Positions 27,382 through 36,157 are shown, counted from the first letter of the stretch. The stretch is 57,798 nucleotides of DNA from Oligoflexia bacterium (GCA_903867855.1 CAIPTA010000122.1:1-57798), one strand, 5' to 3'. A program made the numbers and translations. Notes: generated from the letters alone by a model not told the origin.

Positions 27382-28235
27382 TGTTGATTTTCTTAAGCAC
27401 CTTGAGAATGTCTACTCCGCTGCTCTTTGCGGCCATTGGGGGAATGTTTTGTGAGCGATCTGGCGTGATCAATATTGCGCTGGAAGGATTCATGCTATTC
27501 GGCGCTTTTTTTGCGGCGGCTTTCACCATCGCCACGGGAAATCCGTGGCTGGGTTTAGCGGGTGCCCTCGCTGGCGGCGCGGCCTTCGGATTGCTCTATG
27601 GTTTGTTCGTGATCCAGTGGCGCATTAATCAGGTGGTAGCCGGCACAGCCTTTAATTTTCTCGCCATGGGTTTGATTCCCTTCGCGCTTAAAATCCTTTA
27701 TGGGTCTACAGGAGCCTCGCCCTCAATTCCGATCGAACAACGCTTCCAGATTTTTCCTGTTTTCGGGGCTTGGGGTATTACCGCCTTTGCTTGGTTTGTG
27801 CTTCGCTATACTCCCTATGGTCTCTGGCTAAGTTTTGCAGGAGAGAATCCCGAGGCGCTTGATGCGGCTGGGATATCAGTGCGCGGCGTGAGGTATTCTG
27901 CTGTGATGATTGGCTCTGCTCTTGCCGCTGCAGGTGGCGCCTCCCTTTCTATTTTTCTCTCCTCAGGGTATGCCAGAAATATGTCTGCCGGGCGTGGCTT
28001 CATGGCGTTAGCTGCACTTATTTTTGGAAAATGGCGACCCATCCCCGCTGCGCTCGCTTGTTTATTTTTTGCCTTCATGGAGGCCTTGCAGATTAGCGCG
28101 CAGAATATCACGGAGCTGCCTATTCCGGCTGAGTTCATTCAATGTCTTCCCTATCTCGCCACGATGATTGCCTTGGCTGGATTTGTGGGTAGCTCGAAGC
28201 CGCCGAAGCAGCTAGGAAACGCTTTCCCGCGATGA
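27378..28235 (+). CDS. ABC transporter permease 2 (nucleoside importer, BPD_transp_2)
   Basis: A 285-residue permease, the partner of the preceding one. It has FAAIGGMFCERSGVINIALEGFM, the conserved start of the second BMP-type permease, and the RGFMALAALIFGKWRP segment near the C-terminus. ATG 27378 overlaps the stop of permease 1 (ATGA), with GGAG about nine bases upstream. The longer frame from 27351 is not used. Together the four proteins form an importer for nucleosides or a related base/sugar compound. Confidence 0.92.
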   Translation: MMLIFLSTLRMSTPLLFAAIGGMFCERSGVINIALEGFMLFGAFFAAAFTIATGNPWLGLAGALAGGAAFGLLYGLFVIQWRINQVVAGTAFNFLAMGLIPFALKILYGSTGASPSIPIEQRFQIFPVFGAWGITAFAWFVLRYTPYGLWLSFAGENPEALDAAGISVRGVRYSAVMIGSALAAAGGASLSIFLSSGYARNMSAGRGFMALAALIFGKWRPIPAALACLFFAFMEALQISAQNITELPIPAEFIQCLPYLATMIALAGFVGSSKPPKQLGNAFPR

Positions 28236-29428
28236 GTGTCGTAAATCAAAAATATGATGTGATTATCCTGGGAGCTGGAGGTGCTGGTCTATTTTGTGCC
28301 GCCACTGCCGCGAGGCGAGGAAAAAAAGTGATTGCCCTCGATCATGGCGAGAAGCTCGGGAAAAAGATTTTAATCTCTGGTGGTGGGCGCTGTAACTTTA
28401 CGAATGTGAACGCCTCGGCCAAAACCTATTTTTCAGAAAATGAGCACTTTGCAAAATCTGCGCTGGCGCGTTTTACCCCAGAGGATTTTATTGCTCTCGT
28501 GAAAAAATATCATATTCCCTTTCATGAAAAAAAATTGGGGCAGTTATTTTGTGATGAGAGCGCGCAGCGGATTGTGGATTTGTTGGCCGCAGAATGCCGT
28601 GAGGCGGGCGCGAAAATACAGCTGGGTTGCCGGATTGAATCTGTGAAGAAACTTGGAGAGGGAGAGTTCCTTGTAGAGACATCTCTTGGCACATTCTCTT
28701 CTTCCGCAGTGGTGGTGGCTACTGGCGGCCCCTCGATCCCCAAAATTGGCGCTACTGATTTTGGGCAGCGTCTCGCGAAAGAATTTGGACTGGAGCTAAC
28801 AGGCCTAGATCCAGCACTCGTTTCTCTCACCATGAACCAGGATTTCCAGAAACGCTTTGGGGAACTAAGTGGCGTGAGCGTGGATACCGAAGTAAGAGTG
28901 GGGAAAGAAAAATTCCGCGAAAATATTTTGTTCACCCATACGGGCTTGAGTGGCCCCGCGATTTTGCAGGCTTCGCTGTATTGGTTTCCCGGTGAAGCGA
29001 TTGAAATCAATCTTTCTCCAGATATCAATATGGAAGAGATGTTATTAGAGAAAAAACGAAGTGGTGCGCGCACGGTATTAAAGAATAGTTTAGGTGAGCA
29101 ATACACGAAGCGTCTCGCAGAAATCCTGGTAGACAATTTTTTTGGTGAAGATGCTCCCCTTAGAGATCTGAGTGATGCGAAGATCAAGGCCTTTGCCCAG
29201 CAGATAATGAAGTGGCGGCTTATTCCTGTGGATACTGGTGGCTATGGAAAAGCGGAAGTGACTCGCGGCGGAGTGAAAACCTCAGAGCTCTCTTCAAAAA
29301 CGATGGAGAGTAAAAAAGTGCCTGGGCTCTTTTTCATCGGCGAAGTGGTGGATGTAACGGGCCGCCTCGGAGGCTATAATTTTCAGTGGGCTTGGGCCTC
29401 AGGCTTTGCGGCGGGGGAATCGGTTTGA
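28232..29428 (+). CDS. HI0933-family NAD(P)/FAD-dependent oxidoreductase (YhiN-like)
   Basis: A 398-residue flavoprotein with a Rossmann FAD motif near the N-terminus (VIILGAGGAGLFCA), then KLGKKILISGGGRCNFTN, which is characteristic of the HI0933/YhiN family, and VVATGGPSIPKIGATD. The end (GRLGGYNFQWAWASGFAAG) carries the second FAD-contact loop. The physiological substrate is unknown in this family. The ATG overlaps the last permease gene (ATGA), so it is translated with the nucleoside importer. Its 3' end overlaps the convergent thrE-like gene by 30 bases. Confidence 0.9.
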   Translation: MSVVNQKYDVIILGAGGAGLFCAATAARRGKKVIALDHGEKLGKKILISGGGRCNFTNVNASAKTYFSENEHFAKSALARFTPEDFIALVKKYHIPFHEKKLGQLFCDESAQRIVDLLAAECREAGAKIQLGCRIESVKKLGEGEFLVETSLGTFSSSAVVVATGGPSIPKIGATDFGQRLAKEFGLELTGLDPALVSLTMNQDFQKRFGELSGVSVDTEVRVGKEKFRENILFTHTGLSGPAILQASLYWFPGEAIEINLSPDINMEEMLLEKKRSGARTVLKNSLGEQYTKRLAEILVDNFFGEDAPLRDLSDAKIKAFAQQIMKWRLIPVDTGGYGKAEVTRGGVKTSELSSKTMESKKVPGLFFIGEVVDVTGRLGGYNFQWAWASGFAAGESV

Positions 29429-30670
29429 CGCCATGATCGAGAATGGCACGCGAGCGGTGATAAGACCGAACACGATGCTCACTGCAGTTAGCGCCACTTG
29501 AAAGCTATAGGCGATACCCGTTTGTTGTTTACCTGCCGCAAAATATTGAAACACCGAAAGTGCGAGCATTCCGGGAAGCATCGCTACGATTCCGGGCACG
29601 GAATATACTTGGCTTGGCATCTTGAATAGGCGCCCGAAGCTTAGGCTTACGATACCCACCACGAAAGATCCAAAGTAAGGTGCCGTTGCCACAAAAGATC
29701 CATGGCCGAGCGATTCTAGTGTGGCCCAGCCGCATAGGCCGGTGATCGTGGCCCAAATGAGCGAACGCGGCGGCACTCGGAAAATTACAGAAAAACAAGA
29801 GGCAACCGCAATCACAGAGGCCATCGCAATCGGCCAAGTTTTTTCCACGCTATGGATTGGGCGGAGCACGGTGAGCAAGCTGAATGATTCTGCTAACTGC
29901 TGAAAAAGTAGATAGGCAAGGCCGATAGCGAGAAGGCTCAAGCAAGCTTGCATAAATTTCGCCGTGCCTGAAACAAGATTCTGATCCGCGAGTTCTGCGA
30001 TCGATGTTGTAAGGGCCAATCCGGGCACTAGCAAAACTAGCCCTCCCAAGGCATAGGCTTCGATGGAAACAGGAGCAAATAAAATATGGGCTACAGCAGC
30101 GAGGGCAAGAGTGAGAAAGGCGCCCACAAAATCTGTATACATCGGATTGGTGGGGCCTTTGCGAAAGGGGGCAGCGGTTACAAACCAGGTGATGAGGGTA
30201 ATCGTTCCGCTTACAAGAGCTGCAGTGAGGCGCCCGTAGCTACCGTAGCTTACGGCGAATCCAGCAATGAATGCAGCCAGACCGGTTTGCCAAATTCGAT
30301 AGAGTGGGCGCACCATGATGGAGTTACGCAAGGTTTCCGAGGCAGTAAATAGAGTGAGTTTATCTTCGAGAATATCATTGAAAATTCGCTCTAGGATGCA
30401 GATGCGCGATAGATCTGTGGCTGTAGATTTAATGCGAGTGAGCGCAGTGCGCTGATTGCCCGGATCATTATAGTTCTGTGAGGTGATGAAGATTCCCGTA
30501 GGAGTGGCGAATACTTCAGTTTGTTGCCCGAAGTGATTGCCGAGCCTCGTGATACTTTCTTCAAGACGCGATGTGGGGCCGCCACTGCCTAAATAGTGCT
30601 TACCATAGAGCAGCAGGAAATCGATAAGCTCTCCGGGGGAAGGAACATGGCCATTACGAGATAGCTTCAT
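29399..30670 (-). CDS. threonine/serine exporter family protein, ThrE-type fused form
   Basis: A 423-residue inner-membrane protein. Residues 1-115 are a soluble ThrE N-terminus (FLLLYGKHYLGSGGPTSRLEESI). About five helices follow (about 140-270), then a second set of five helices (about 290-415, ThrE_2). Enterobacteria split these halves into YjjP and YjjB, while here they are one chain as in Corynebacterium ThrE. The predicted role is export of small amino acids or dicarboxylates. Its start lies inside the last 17 bases of greB, giving coupling. Confidence 0.87.
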   Translation of the reverse strand: MKLSRNGHVPSPGELIDFLLLYGKHYLGSGGPTSRLEESITRLGNHFGQQTEVFATPTGIFITSQNYNDPGNQRTALTRIKSTATDLSRICILERIFNDILEDKLTLFTASETLRNSIMVRPLYRIWQTGLAAFIAGFAVSYGSYGRLTAALVSGTITLITWFVTAAPFRKGPTNPMYTDFVGAFLTLALAAVAHILFAPVSIEAYALGGLVLLVPGLALTTSIAELADQNLVSGTAKFMQACLSLLAIGLAYLLFQQLAESFSLLTVLRPIHSVEKTWPIAMASVIAVASCFSVIFRVPPRSLIWATITGLCGWATLESLGHGSFVATAPYFGSFVVGIVSLSFGRLFKMPSQVYSVPGIVAMLPGMLALSVFQYFAAGKQQTGIAYSFQVALTAVSIVFGLITARVPFSIMASNRFPRRKA

Positions 30671-31208
30671 AACGAACCTCCACGATCTCTAGATCTTCTT
30701 CGCCCTTTGGAGTGTTTAACGTAACCACATCTCCCTTTTTTGCCTTAAGCAAGGCTTTACCCATAGGAGAAATCCAGCTGATATGACCGCGTGGAATATC
30801 GAGTTCGTCTACACCCACAATCACATAGGTTTTGCGTTTGCCTGATTCGTCTTCTACGGTAACAGTGGCGCCGAAAAGTACCGTATCCCCTTTTTGTTGG
30901 GTTGGATCCACGGCGACAGCAATTTCAATTCTTTTGGTGAGAAAGCGAATGCGCTTATCGATTTCTCGCAGGCGGCGCTTCCCGTATATATAGTCGCCGT
31001 TTTCGGAGCGGTCACCATTGGACGCGGCCCACGAAACAGTGCGCACCACAACAGGACGATCCACATCTAGCAGCTGCAATAGCTCTGCGCGTAGGCGATT
31101 GAGTCCACCAGGAGTGATATAATTTTTTTCATCTGACGGACCACTACTAGGAAGATCGATATCCTCGTCGGAATTTCCATCATCTTCTTTTGTAAAGGCT
31201 TTGCTCAT
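30654..31208 (-). CDS. greB: GreB-type transcript cleavage factor
   Basis: A 184-residue GreA/GreB-family protein beginning MSKAFTKED, as in GreB, with a short acidic insert (about 8-28). The N-terminal coiled-coil hairpin (ITPGGLNRLRAELLQLL to IRFLTKRIE) carries the acidic tip near DRSENGDYIYGKRRLREID. The C-terminal FKBP-like domain (about 95-182) has FGATVTVEDESG and ISWISPMGKALL. It binds the RNA polymerase secondary channel and stimulates cleavage of backtracked RNA. It lies 29 bases after the App1-like gene and overlaps the thrE-like gene. Confidence 0.93.
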   Translation of the reverse strand: MSKAFTKEDDGNSDEDIDLPSSGPSDEKNYITPGGLNRLRAELLQLLDVDRPVVVRTVSWAASNGDRSENGDYIYGKRRLREIDKRIRFLTKRIEIAVAVDPTQQKGDTVLFGATVTVEDESGKRKTYVIVGVDELDIPRGHISWISPMGKALLKAKKGDVVTLNTPKGEEDLEIVEVRYEAIS

Positions 31209-31237
31209 TGCGCTTCTATTCTAACCTAGTTGAAGCT

Positions 31238-31954
31238 TTATTTCACTTTTCGCTTGGGCATCGATTCGATTCTTGCTTGAATCTTTTTCCAGATTTCTTG
31301 TAAGGGAAGATCGACTGCCGAAAGAAAGGGAATAAAGCTAAGCGGCGGCTTTAGGGAAAAACGGGGTATCAATCTCGAGTTTTTTTCCGCAAGCAATACG
31401 GCTTCGCCCACCTTCAATACTTGATCACTGCGGAGGCGGCCCGCGGCCAATTCGGCGCAGGCTACATCGAAAGCAGTAAAGAAGGGCACGCATCCTTTTG
31501 GGAGCTTCCTGCCTTCAATCGATCGCACATAGATAGCGCTCACTTTATCTTTGAATTTCTTTTTTGCGTGACGAAAAACCTCGGGATCATATTGGGTATC
31601 ATCACCTACTAATATTACTTGGCAAGGAGCCTGCTCAATCAATTGGAAAATCCGCTTCATTTTAAAGCGAATCACCGATTTTTCCTGGCGCCAATCTCGT
31701 AGCACCAGTGTGGCGGCATTAAAATGATTCTTTGTTAGGAAATACTCGATCTTCTTTTTAATCGCTGGTGGCGAAGAAGAAACAATAAAAAAAGAGTCCT
31801 TTCTATCGCCAAGCATTTCTCGATAGAGCTCTGGCATTCCTGCGAAAGCAGAGCTGCGGAAAAGGCCGCGATAGACTGTAATCAGCTTGCTTTTCGTGTG
31901 AGAAATCTTGATTGTATCATCGAGATCACTGATCAACCAGAATGCTGCAGCCAT
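31238..31954 (-). CDS. App1-like phosphatidate phosphatase domain protein (DUF2183, HAD fold)
   Basis: A 238-residue protein without signal peptide. The HAD motif DLDDT is at residues 10-14. SSSPPAIKKKIEYF provides the second motif, and ILVGDDTQYDPEVF the acidic fourth motif. The pattern matches the catalytic domain of yeast App1 and the bacterial DUF2183 proteins, which may dephosphorylate phosphatidate or related lipid phosphates. Position DDTQYDPE is conserved in that family. It follows the beta-barrel gene by three bases, and the GreB gene comes next. Confidence 0.86.
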   Translation of the reverse strand: MAAAFWLISDLDDTIKISHTKSKLITVYRGLFRSSAFAGMPELYREMLGDRKDSFFIVSSSPPAIKKKIEYFLTKNHFNAATLVLRDWRQEKSVIRFKMKRIFQLIEQAPCQVILVGDDTQYDPEVFRHAKKKFKDKVSAIYVRSIEGRKLPKGCVPFFTAFDVACAELAAGRLRSDQVLKVGEAVLLAEKNSRLIPRFSLKPPLSFIPFLSAVDLPLQEIWKKIQARIESMPKRKVK

Positions 31955-31957
31955 GAT

Positions 31958-32548
31958 TTATAGTTCCAGTCTGGCGCCAAGGAAGAATTGGATATCATTT
32001 ACATGTAGTTTGGGGAGAGAAGTATTTACTCGATTATCTTTTATTCCGAGATTGTCTCTCACTTCGCCCACTAAGTTGAATCGTTCTGATAGGGGATAGA
32101 AGTAAGCAAAACTAGAAACGGCTCCGTAGTCTGTTTTCTTTAATCCTGCAGCATCGTAGCTAGTAGTAGTAGAGGTCCCATTACTCAGGTACTCCGTTTT
32201 GTAGTCTCCTGGGAAGAAGCTAAAATAGCCGCCGAGACCAAAGGCGAGATTGGAGCCCAGATGGATGCGAAAGAGCAGGGGCAACTGAATCATTTTCTGG
32301 GTATATTGAATGGTATTGGTATCATTTTGGTATTTCCGATCCACATCCACAACTCCCAGCTCAAGGGCATAGGTATCAGAAAAATTAAATTCGTAAAATG
32401 CGCCTGCACCGATTGCACTCTTCGCAGAATAGCTACTGTCGCTTGCCGTGGGTTTGGAAAGATTATTTACTCCGAGCAAGGAGATGGTATCGCAAAGTGC
32501 GATCGAAGGCAGAAGAGTGAGAATGCTGAGGGCTAATCCGCGGATCAT
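31958..32548 (-). CDS. outer-membrane beta-barrel protein (OmpW/Omp_b-brl type)
   Basis: A 196-residue protein with a signal peptide (IRGLALSILTLLPSIALC). It has about eight amphipathic strands (AGAFYEFNFSDTYALELGVV, LPLLFRIHLGSNLAFGLGGYF, YPLSERFNLVGEVR) and ends in ...FFLGARLEL with a C-terminal hydrophobic residue, as expected for BamA-dependent barrels. The cysteine at the end of the leader is at a cleavage-like position but lacks a good lipobox. Function is unknown. It is the first gene of a minus operon with the App1-like phosphatase. Confidence 0.82.
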   Translation of the reverse strand: MIRGLALSILTLLPSIALCDTISLLGVNNLSKPTASDSSYSAKSAIGAGAFYEFNFSDTYALELGVVDVDRKYQNDTNTIQYTQKMIQLPLLFRIHLGSNLAFGLGGYFSFFPGDYKTEYLSNGTSTTTSYDAAGLKKTDYGAVSSFAYFYPLSERFNLVGEVRDNLGIKDNRVNTSLPKLHVNDIQFFLGARLEL

Positions 32549-32614
32549 TCTTCTATTATACTTGAGCTAAGGGATTTAGAGTAGAGGCCACTTTTGGTAC
32601 CTGTTTTCGCTATA

Positions 32615-32652
32615 AGCAAAAATATGTCTGCGCTGACGCAGTGCTATTTGCT
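32615..32652 (+). repeat. nested stem-loop upstream of dps
   Basis: Arms AGCAAA (32615-32620) and TTTGCT (32647-32652) enclose a second hairpin CTGCG-CTGA-CGCAG (32628-32641). It lies in the 167-base divergent region between the beta-barrel gene and dps. It could be a regulatory hairpin or a protein binding site, and no function is claimed. Confidence 0.35.
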
Positions 32653-32669
32653 GAAAATTCTATTGAGGC

Positions 32670-32678
32670 TGGTACACT
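32670..32678 (+). promoter_or_regulatory. possible extended -10 box of dps
   Basis: TGG followed by TACACT, a TGn-extended -10 pattern, lies 38 bases before the dps start. The -35 partner (TTGCTG at 32649) has 18-19 base spacing and is weak. The assignment is tentative. Confidence 0.28.
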
Positions 32679-32715
32679 ATGAGCGAGAATCAAAAATCAA
32701 AATGAGGAATACGTG

Positions 32716-33189
32716 ATGCAAAAATTGAATATTGGCATTTCTGATACGGACAGAAAACAAATCGCAGATGGGCTTTCCCATCTTCTCGCCGATTCCTATA
32801 CCCTTTACTTGAAAACCCATTATTTTCACTGGAACGTGACTGGTCCTATGTTTCAAACTCTCCACCTGATGTTTGAGACCCAATACACTGAGCTTGCCCT
32901 GGCTGTAGATCTTGTGGCCGAGCGCATTCGCGCCCTTGGTCACTTTGCGCCAGGTTCTTACTCAGAATACGCAAAGCTTTCCTCGATCAAGGAAACCCAA
33001 GGTATTCCAAGGGCGAAGGATATGATTCGGGAGCTAGTGGAAGGGCAAGAGGCTGTGGTGCGCACCGCTCGATCGATTTTTGCTGCTGCTGAAAAAGCCG
33101 CCGATGAAGCTACAGCAGATTTGCTCACCCAAAGAATTCAGCTTCATGAGAAAACAGCCTGGATGCTGCGCAGCCTTTTGGAAGAATAG
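32716..33189 (+). CDS. dps: Dps-family DNA-binding ferritin-like protein
   Basis: A 157-residue four-helix protein. The Dps ferroxidase signature is visible: [29 protein letters not shown], with His and Trp on helix A and the Asp/Glu set on helix B ([16 protein letters not shown]). Dps dodecamers store iron, detoxify peroxide and protect DNA. The family length is close to usual and there is no long Lys-rich tail. ATG 32716 is chosen, with GAGGA seven bases before it, over GTG at 32713. A strong terminator follows directly. Confidence 0.93.
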   Translation: MQKLNIGISDTDRKQIADGLSHLLADSYTLYLKTHYFHWNVTGPMFQTLHLMFETQYTELALAVDLVAERIRALGHFAPGSYSEYAKLSSIKETQGIPRAKDMIRELVEGQEAVVRTARSIFAAAEKAADEATADLLTQRIQLHEKTAWMLRSLLEE

Positions 33190-33209
33190 GCATCTAAGCA
33201 ATGCAATTG

Positions 33210-33244
33210 GCCCAGAGGGAGAAATCTCTTTGGGCTTTTTTATT
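33210..33244 (+). terminator. Rho-independent terminator after dps
   Basis: Arms GCCCAGAGGGA and TCTCTTTGGGC form 11 pairs with two G-U, with a GAAA tetraloop, followed by TTTTTTATTTTT. It begins 21 bases after the dps stop. Confidence 0.9.
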
Positions 33245-33264
33245 TTTCGTGAAACCATAGCCAG

Positions 33265-34929
33265 ATGAAAAAATTACTTTCTCTTTTACTTTTAGTGCAC
33301 TCTCTTCCTCTTTTTGCGGCTGACTTCAAGAGTGCTAATGCCGTGCATGCCAATTTTTCTAACAAGGATAAGGCCTTGGTCACTGTGGAAATTGGAGATG
33401 GATTTCACCTGAATCAAGAAGCGCCAAATCAGGTGCTCGTGCAGAAGCGGGTGATCAAGGCGAATACGATCAGGGAAAAGTTTGCGAGCTTTGCAATCGA
33501 TCCAATCCAGGCCTCCGATTCGATAACGCTGAATGCCTACGTTTGTGATGATGCGCTCACTAGTTGCGAATCGCGCACATGGACTTGGGATGCTACGGGC
33601 AAGCTACTGCAGGGCACCCCAGCCAAAGTGGACGCGATGGAGAATTCTCTGCCGATCACGCAGCATGGCTTTATCCAAGATTCATTGCCTACAGCGATCG
33701 ATCAGTGTAAGAAAACTCGTTTACCGATCATGTTGCTCTTTTCGGCGCGCTGGTGTCCGGGATGCATGCGCATGGAACAAGAGATTTGGACGAATCCAAA
33801 ATACCAAGGCACTCTCGCTCTATTTACAAAAGTGAAGCTCGATGCAGATCGCTTTAAAAATAAACCGATGATGGAAAAATATGGTGTGGCCGGGATTCCC
33901 ACCACCCTGATTTTAAATTGCGACGGGGAAGAATTAGAGCGCTATGTGGACTATCAAGAGCCACACGGCTTTCAGCAAGCCCTAAAATTGGTGGCAAAGA
34001 ATAAAGAGCTACTCACGCGCACACAGCTAGAAAAGCGCGCTTCCCTCGGAGAAGAATCCTCTGAATTACTTCTCGCACGGCGAGCGGCGCTCTCCGGTGA
34101 CAACGCCACGGCGCTAAAGTGGTATTCGTTTATTCCGGAGAAAAAATCGGAAGCCTTTTATTGGTGGGCTTTAGTAGATGATTCTTCTCGTAGGCAGGAT
34201 AAAACGCCCAGCGCAGAAAATAAAAAACAACTCCTAGAAAATTTGCAGGGTGCGATTGCGGCTTTCCCGGAAACTCCTACCACTTTGGATTGGCGCTCTC
34301 AGCTCGCGGAGTTGCAGGGCGCAGAAACGAAAGAGAGCATCGTTACTTTGGATGGAACGATTAAGCTCTGCGATCAATTGATTCAAGATCCTGATCATAT
34401 GAAGCGCTTCAATGGGGCAGAACCCGCTGGTGATTATCTCGGCATTGAAAGCTTGAAAGTGTATCAGGCGAAAGCGGAGGCCCTAAGCGCAGAAAAGAAA
34501 ATGGAAGAGGCGAGGCTCGCTTGGGCTGCTGCGGTAAAAGAGGGAAATCGCTTAGGGATAAAAGATGAGCCTTCCGGCAAATTCTTTCGCTATCTCACTA
34601 TTCTAAAATCAGCAGGGGAGAAGGATCGAGTGGATCATTTTTTCAAAAAATTCCTCGCCATTACACCTAGAGATCCAGAGCTGCTCCGCCGCTATGGGAA
34701 ATTTCTCTATGACCAAGGAAATTATAAGGAAGCAGCTGCGAGAGCCTTTTCTTCGCTAGCCTACTCCTATGATCAAAATGAAGTGTTTGCGGCAACGCTC
34801 TATGCGAAAGCGGTAGCAAAGGATGGCAATCCAAAGCGCGCGAAAGATTTTCTCCTTCGCTACCTAGATCGCGCCGATATTTCCTCCCGTTCCCGAGAGG
34901 AAATATCCGACACGTTATCCAAACTCTAG
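33265..34929 (+). CDS. secreted thioredoxin-fold protein with C-terminal TPR-like helices
   Basis: A 554-residue protein with a signal peptide (KKLLSLLLLVHSLPLFA). Residues 25-120 resemble the N-terminal immunoglobulin-like domain of DsbD-type proteins (FHLNQEAPNQVLV, YVCDDALTSC). A thioredoxin-fold domain (about 140-250) has the redox motif WCPGC (Cys164 and Cys167) and the cis-proline stretch GIPTTLI. The remaining ~290 residues are helical, with TPR-like pairs (SLKVYQAKAEALSAEKKMEEARLAW, LLRRYGKFLYDQGNYKEAA). No membrane helices link the domains, so it is not a complete DsbD. It probably acts on periplasmic thiols. It convergently overlaps its neighbour by four bases. Confidence 0.8.
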   Translation: MKKLLSLLLLVHSLPLFAADFKSANAVHANFSNKDKALVTVEIGDGFHLNQEAPNQVLVQKRVIKANTIREKFASFAIDPIQASDSITLNAYVCDDALTSCESRTWTWDATGKLLQGTPAKVDAMENSLPITQHGFIQDSLPTAIDQCKKTRLPIMLLFSARWCPGCMRMEQEIWTNPKYQGTLALFTKVKLDADRFKNKPMMEKYGVAGIPTTLILNCDGEELERYVDYQEPHGFQQALKLVAKNKELLTRTQLEKRASLGEESSELLLARRAALSGDNATALKWYSFIPEKKSEAFYWWALVDDSSRRQDKTPSAENKKQLLENLQGAIAAFPETPTTLDWRSQLAELQGAETKESIVTLDGTIKLCDQLIQDPDHMKRFNGAEPAGDYLGIESLKVYQAKAEALSAEKKMEEARLAWAAAVKEGNRLGIKDEPSGKFFRYLTILKSAGEKDRVDHFFKKFLAITPRDPELLRRYGKFLYDQGNYKEAAARAFSSLAYSYDQNEVFAATLYAKAVAKDGNPKRAKDFLLRYLDRADISSRSREEISDTLSKL

Positions 34930-36059
34930 TGCTTTTCGATTTCTTGGATGAAGCCAAGGGCTTTTGCGCTGAGAGTATATTGAGGAGCATAGTGGCCAGC
35001 CGATGCTTGATTCTCTTGCAGAATCGCTGCAGCCGCTGCTTTCACTTGCTCTACGAAGATGCCTGTTGGGTGTGTCGAAATTTCGCTTAGGAAATTTCCG
35101 AGCACTGTTTCAATCTCCGCTGTACTTAGGTGCACTGTGTATTCGTAGCCACTTTTGAGCATCACATCTGAAAATAAAACGGGATGCGTGCTTAGAGTTT
35201 GGAGCTTCATAGCCTGATCATTCGTATTTCCCCAAATACCAAACTCATAGCTGAAGAGATTATTAATTTCTCGCACCAGGTTATAAAGGCCTGAATCCTC
35301 CGTAAAGCCAACAAGATGGGAACTAGCAGAATCCAAGGCCGCGAGACAAAGCTGCAAATATTCTTGCTCTAGATTTTTATCCTTCATTCCGAGCTCCAGG
35401 GCGCTCAGTAACCAGAAGAAGGGTTTTTCTTGCACGGGATCGATATGCTGAGTTTCGATATCCTGCAAGAGGGCTTTCGCCATATTGATTTTGGCGGAGT
35501 CTGTTTTTGGAAATTCCGGCACGCCATACACCGCATGGGTATCCACTGTGCCATCAACCTTATAGCTAGAGCCATCCAAGGATCCGCTACTATCGATACT
35601 GGTGATGAGGCCATCCAGGCTATTCTTAAAGTTTAGCCCCTCATAGAGATAGTATTTCGGGAAAAGTGGTAGAGCGCCATGAGCGTCTAGTTCTCCGAAA
35701 CTATGTTCGATGCTGAATGCGTAGCTCTTTCCGAGGAGCGCCTGCATGGCTGCCACATTATTTCCGTAAAGACTCATCGTCGCTTGGATTGGGTAGCCAG
35801 GCTCCACGGGCTTCTTATATTTTTCTGCCATTTGTTCACATCCTGGGGCAACTTGGCTGGGTGTGATTTCCAAGTCGGCCACGGTTTTCGTGCCCATTTG
35901 GGTATTTGGGCTTCGCGAAGGAATCACAAAGTTAATGGTGTGGATATTGGTTATTTTGCTGATGGTAAAGCTGCCAGAGCAGGGCTTCACTAGATCGCTA
36001 GGTTTATAGTAGTTGGCTTGCGCCAGCACAGGTAACAGAAACAAGAATACATACTTCAT
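34926..36059 (-). CDS. secreted protein of unknown function (377 residues)
   Basis: A 377-residue protein with signal peptide (KYVFLFLLPVLAQA, cleavage before NYYKP). Residues 20-190 are strand-rich with a Cys pair (PCSGSF, PGCEQMAEK) that could form a disulfide, and segments such as IHTINFVIPSRS. Residues 190-377 are mainly helical (ALLQDIETQHIDPV, ALELGMKDKNLEQEYLQLCLAAL). The family is not recognised. A GAGGAG ribosome binding site sits before ATG 36059. It is alone, between an efflux operon and a thioredoxin-TPR gene on the opposite strand, overlapping the latter by four bases. Confidence 0.68.
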   Translation of the reverse strand: MKYVFLFLLPVLAQANYYKPSDLVKPCSGSFTISKITNIHTINFVIPSRSPNTQMGTKTVADLEITPSQVAPGCEQMAEKYKKPVEPGYPIQATMSLYGNNVAAMQALLGKSYAFSIEHSFGELDAHGALPLFPKYYLYEGLNFKNSLDGLITSIDSSGSLDGSSYKVDGTVDTHAVYGVPEFPKTDSAKINMAKALLQDIETQHIDPVQEKPFFWLLSALELGMKDKNLEQEYLQLCLAALDSASSHLVGFTEDSGLYNLVREINNLFSYEFGIWGNTNDQAMKLQTLSTHPVLFSDVMLKSGYEYTVHLSTAEIETVLGNFLSEISTHPTGIFVEQVKAAAAAILQENQASAGHYAPQYTLSAKALGFIQEIEKH

Positions 36060-36122
36060 AAAAAATCTCCTCAGAGGCTGAATTGCCTGCGAGGAGAGGA
36101 ATAGCTGGAGTTTGTCTATTTT

Positions 36123-36157
36123 AAAAATCGATAGTTTTTATGATTCTATCGTTTTTT
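36123..36157 (-). terminator. possible terminator-like hairpin after the efflux operon
   Basis: CGATAG (36129-36134) and CTATCG (36146-36151) form six pairs with an 11-base loop. They are flanked by A and T tracts that extend pairing after one mismatch. It directly follows the RND stop codon on the minus strand. The short stem makes it weak, and it is symmetric enough to act in both directions. Confidence 0.4.

Noticed and set aside
28522..29187. 221-codon minus-strand frame
   Set aside because: Antisense to the HI0933-family flavoprotein gene, with Ser/Arg-rich product and no recognisable domain.
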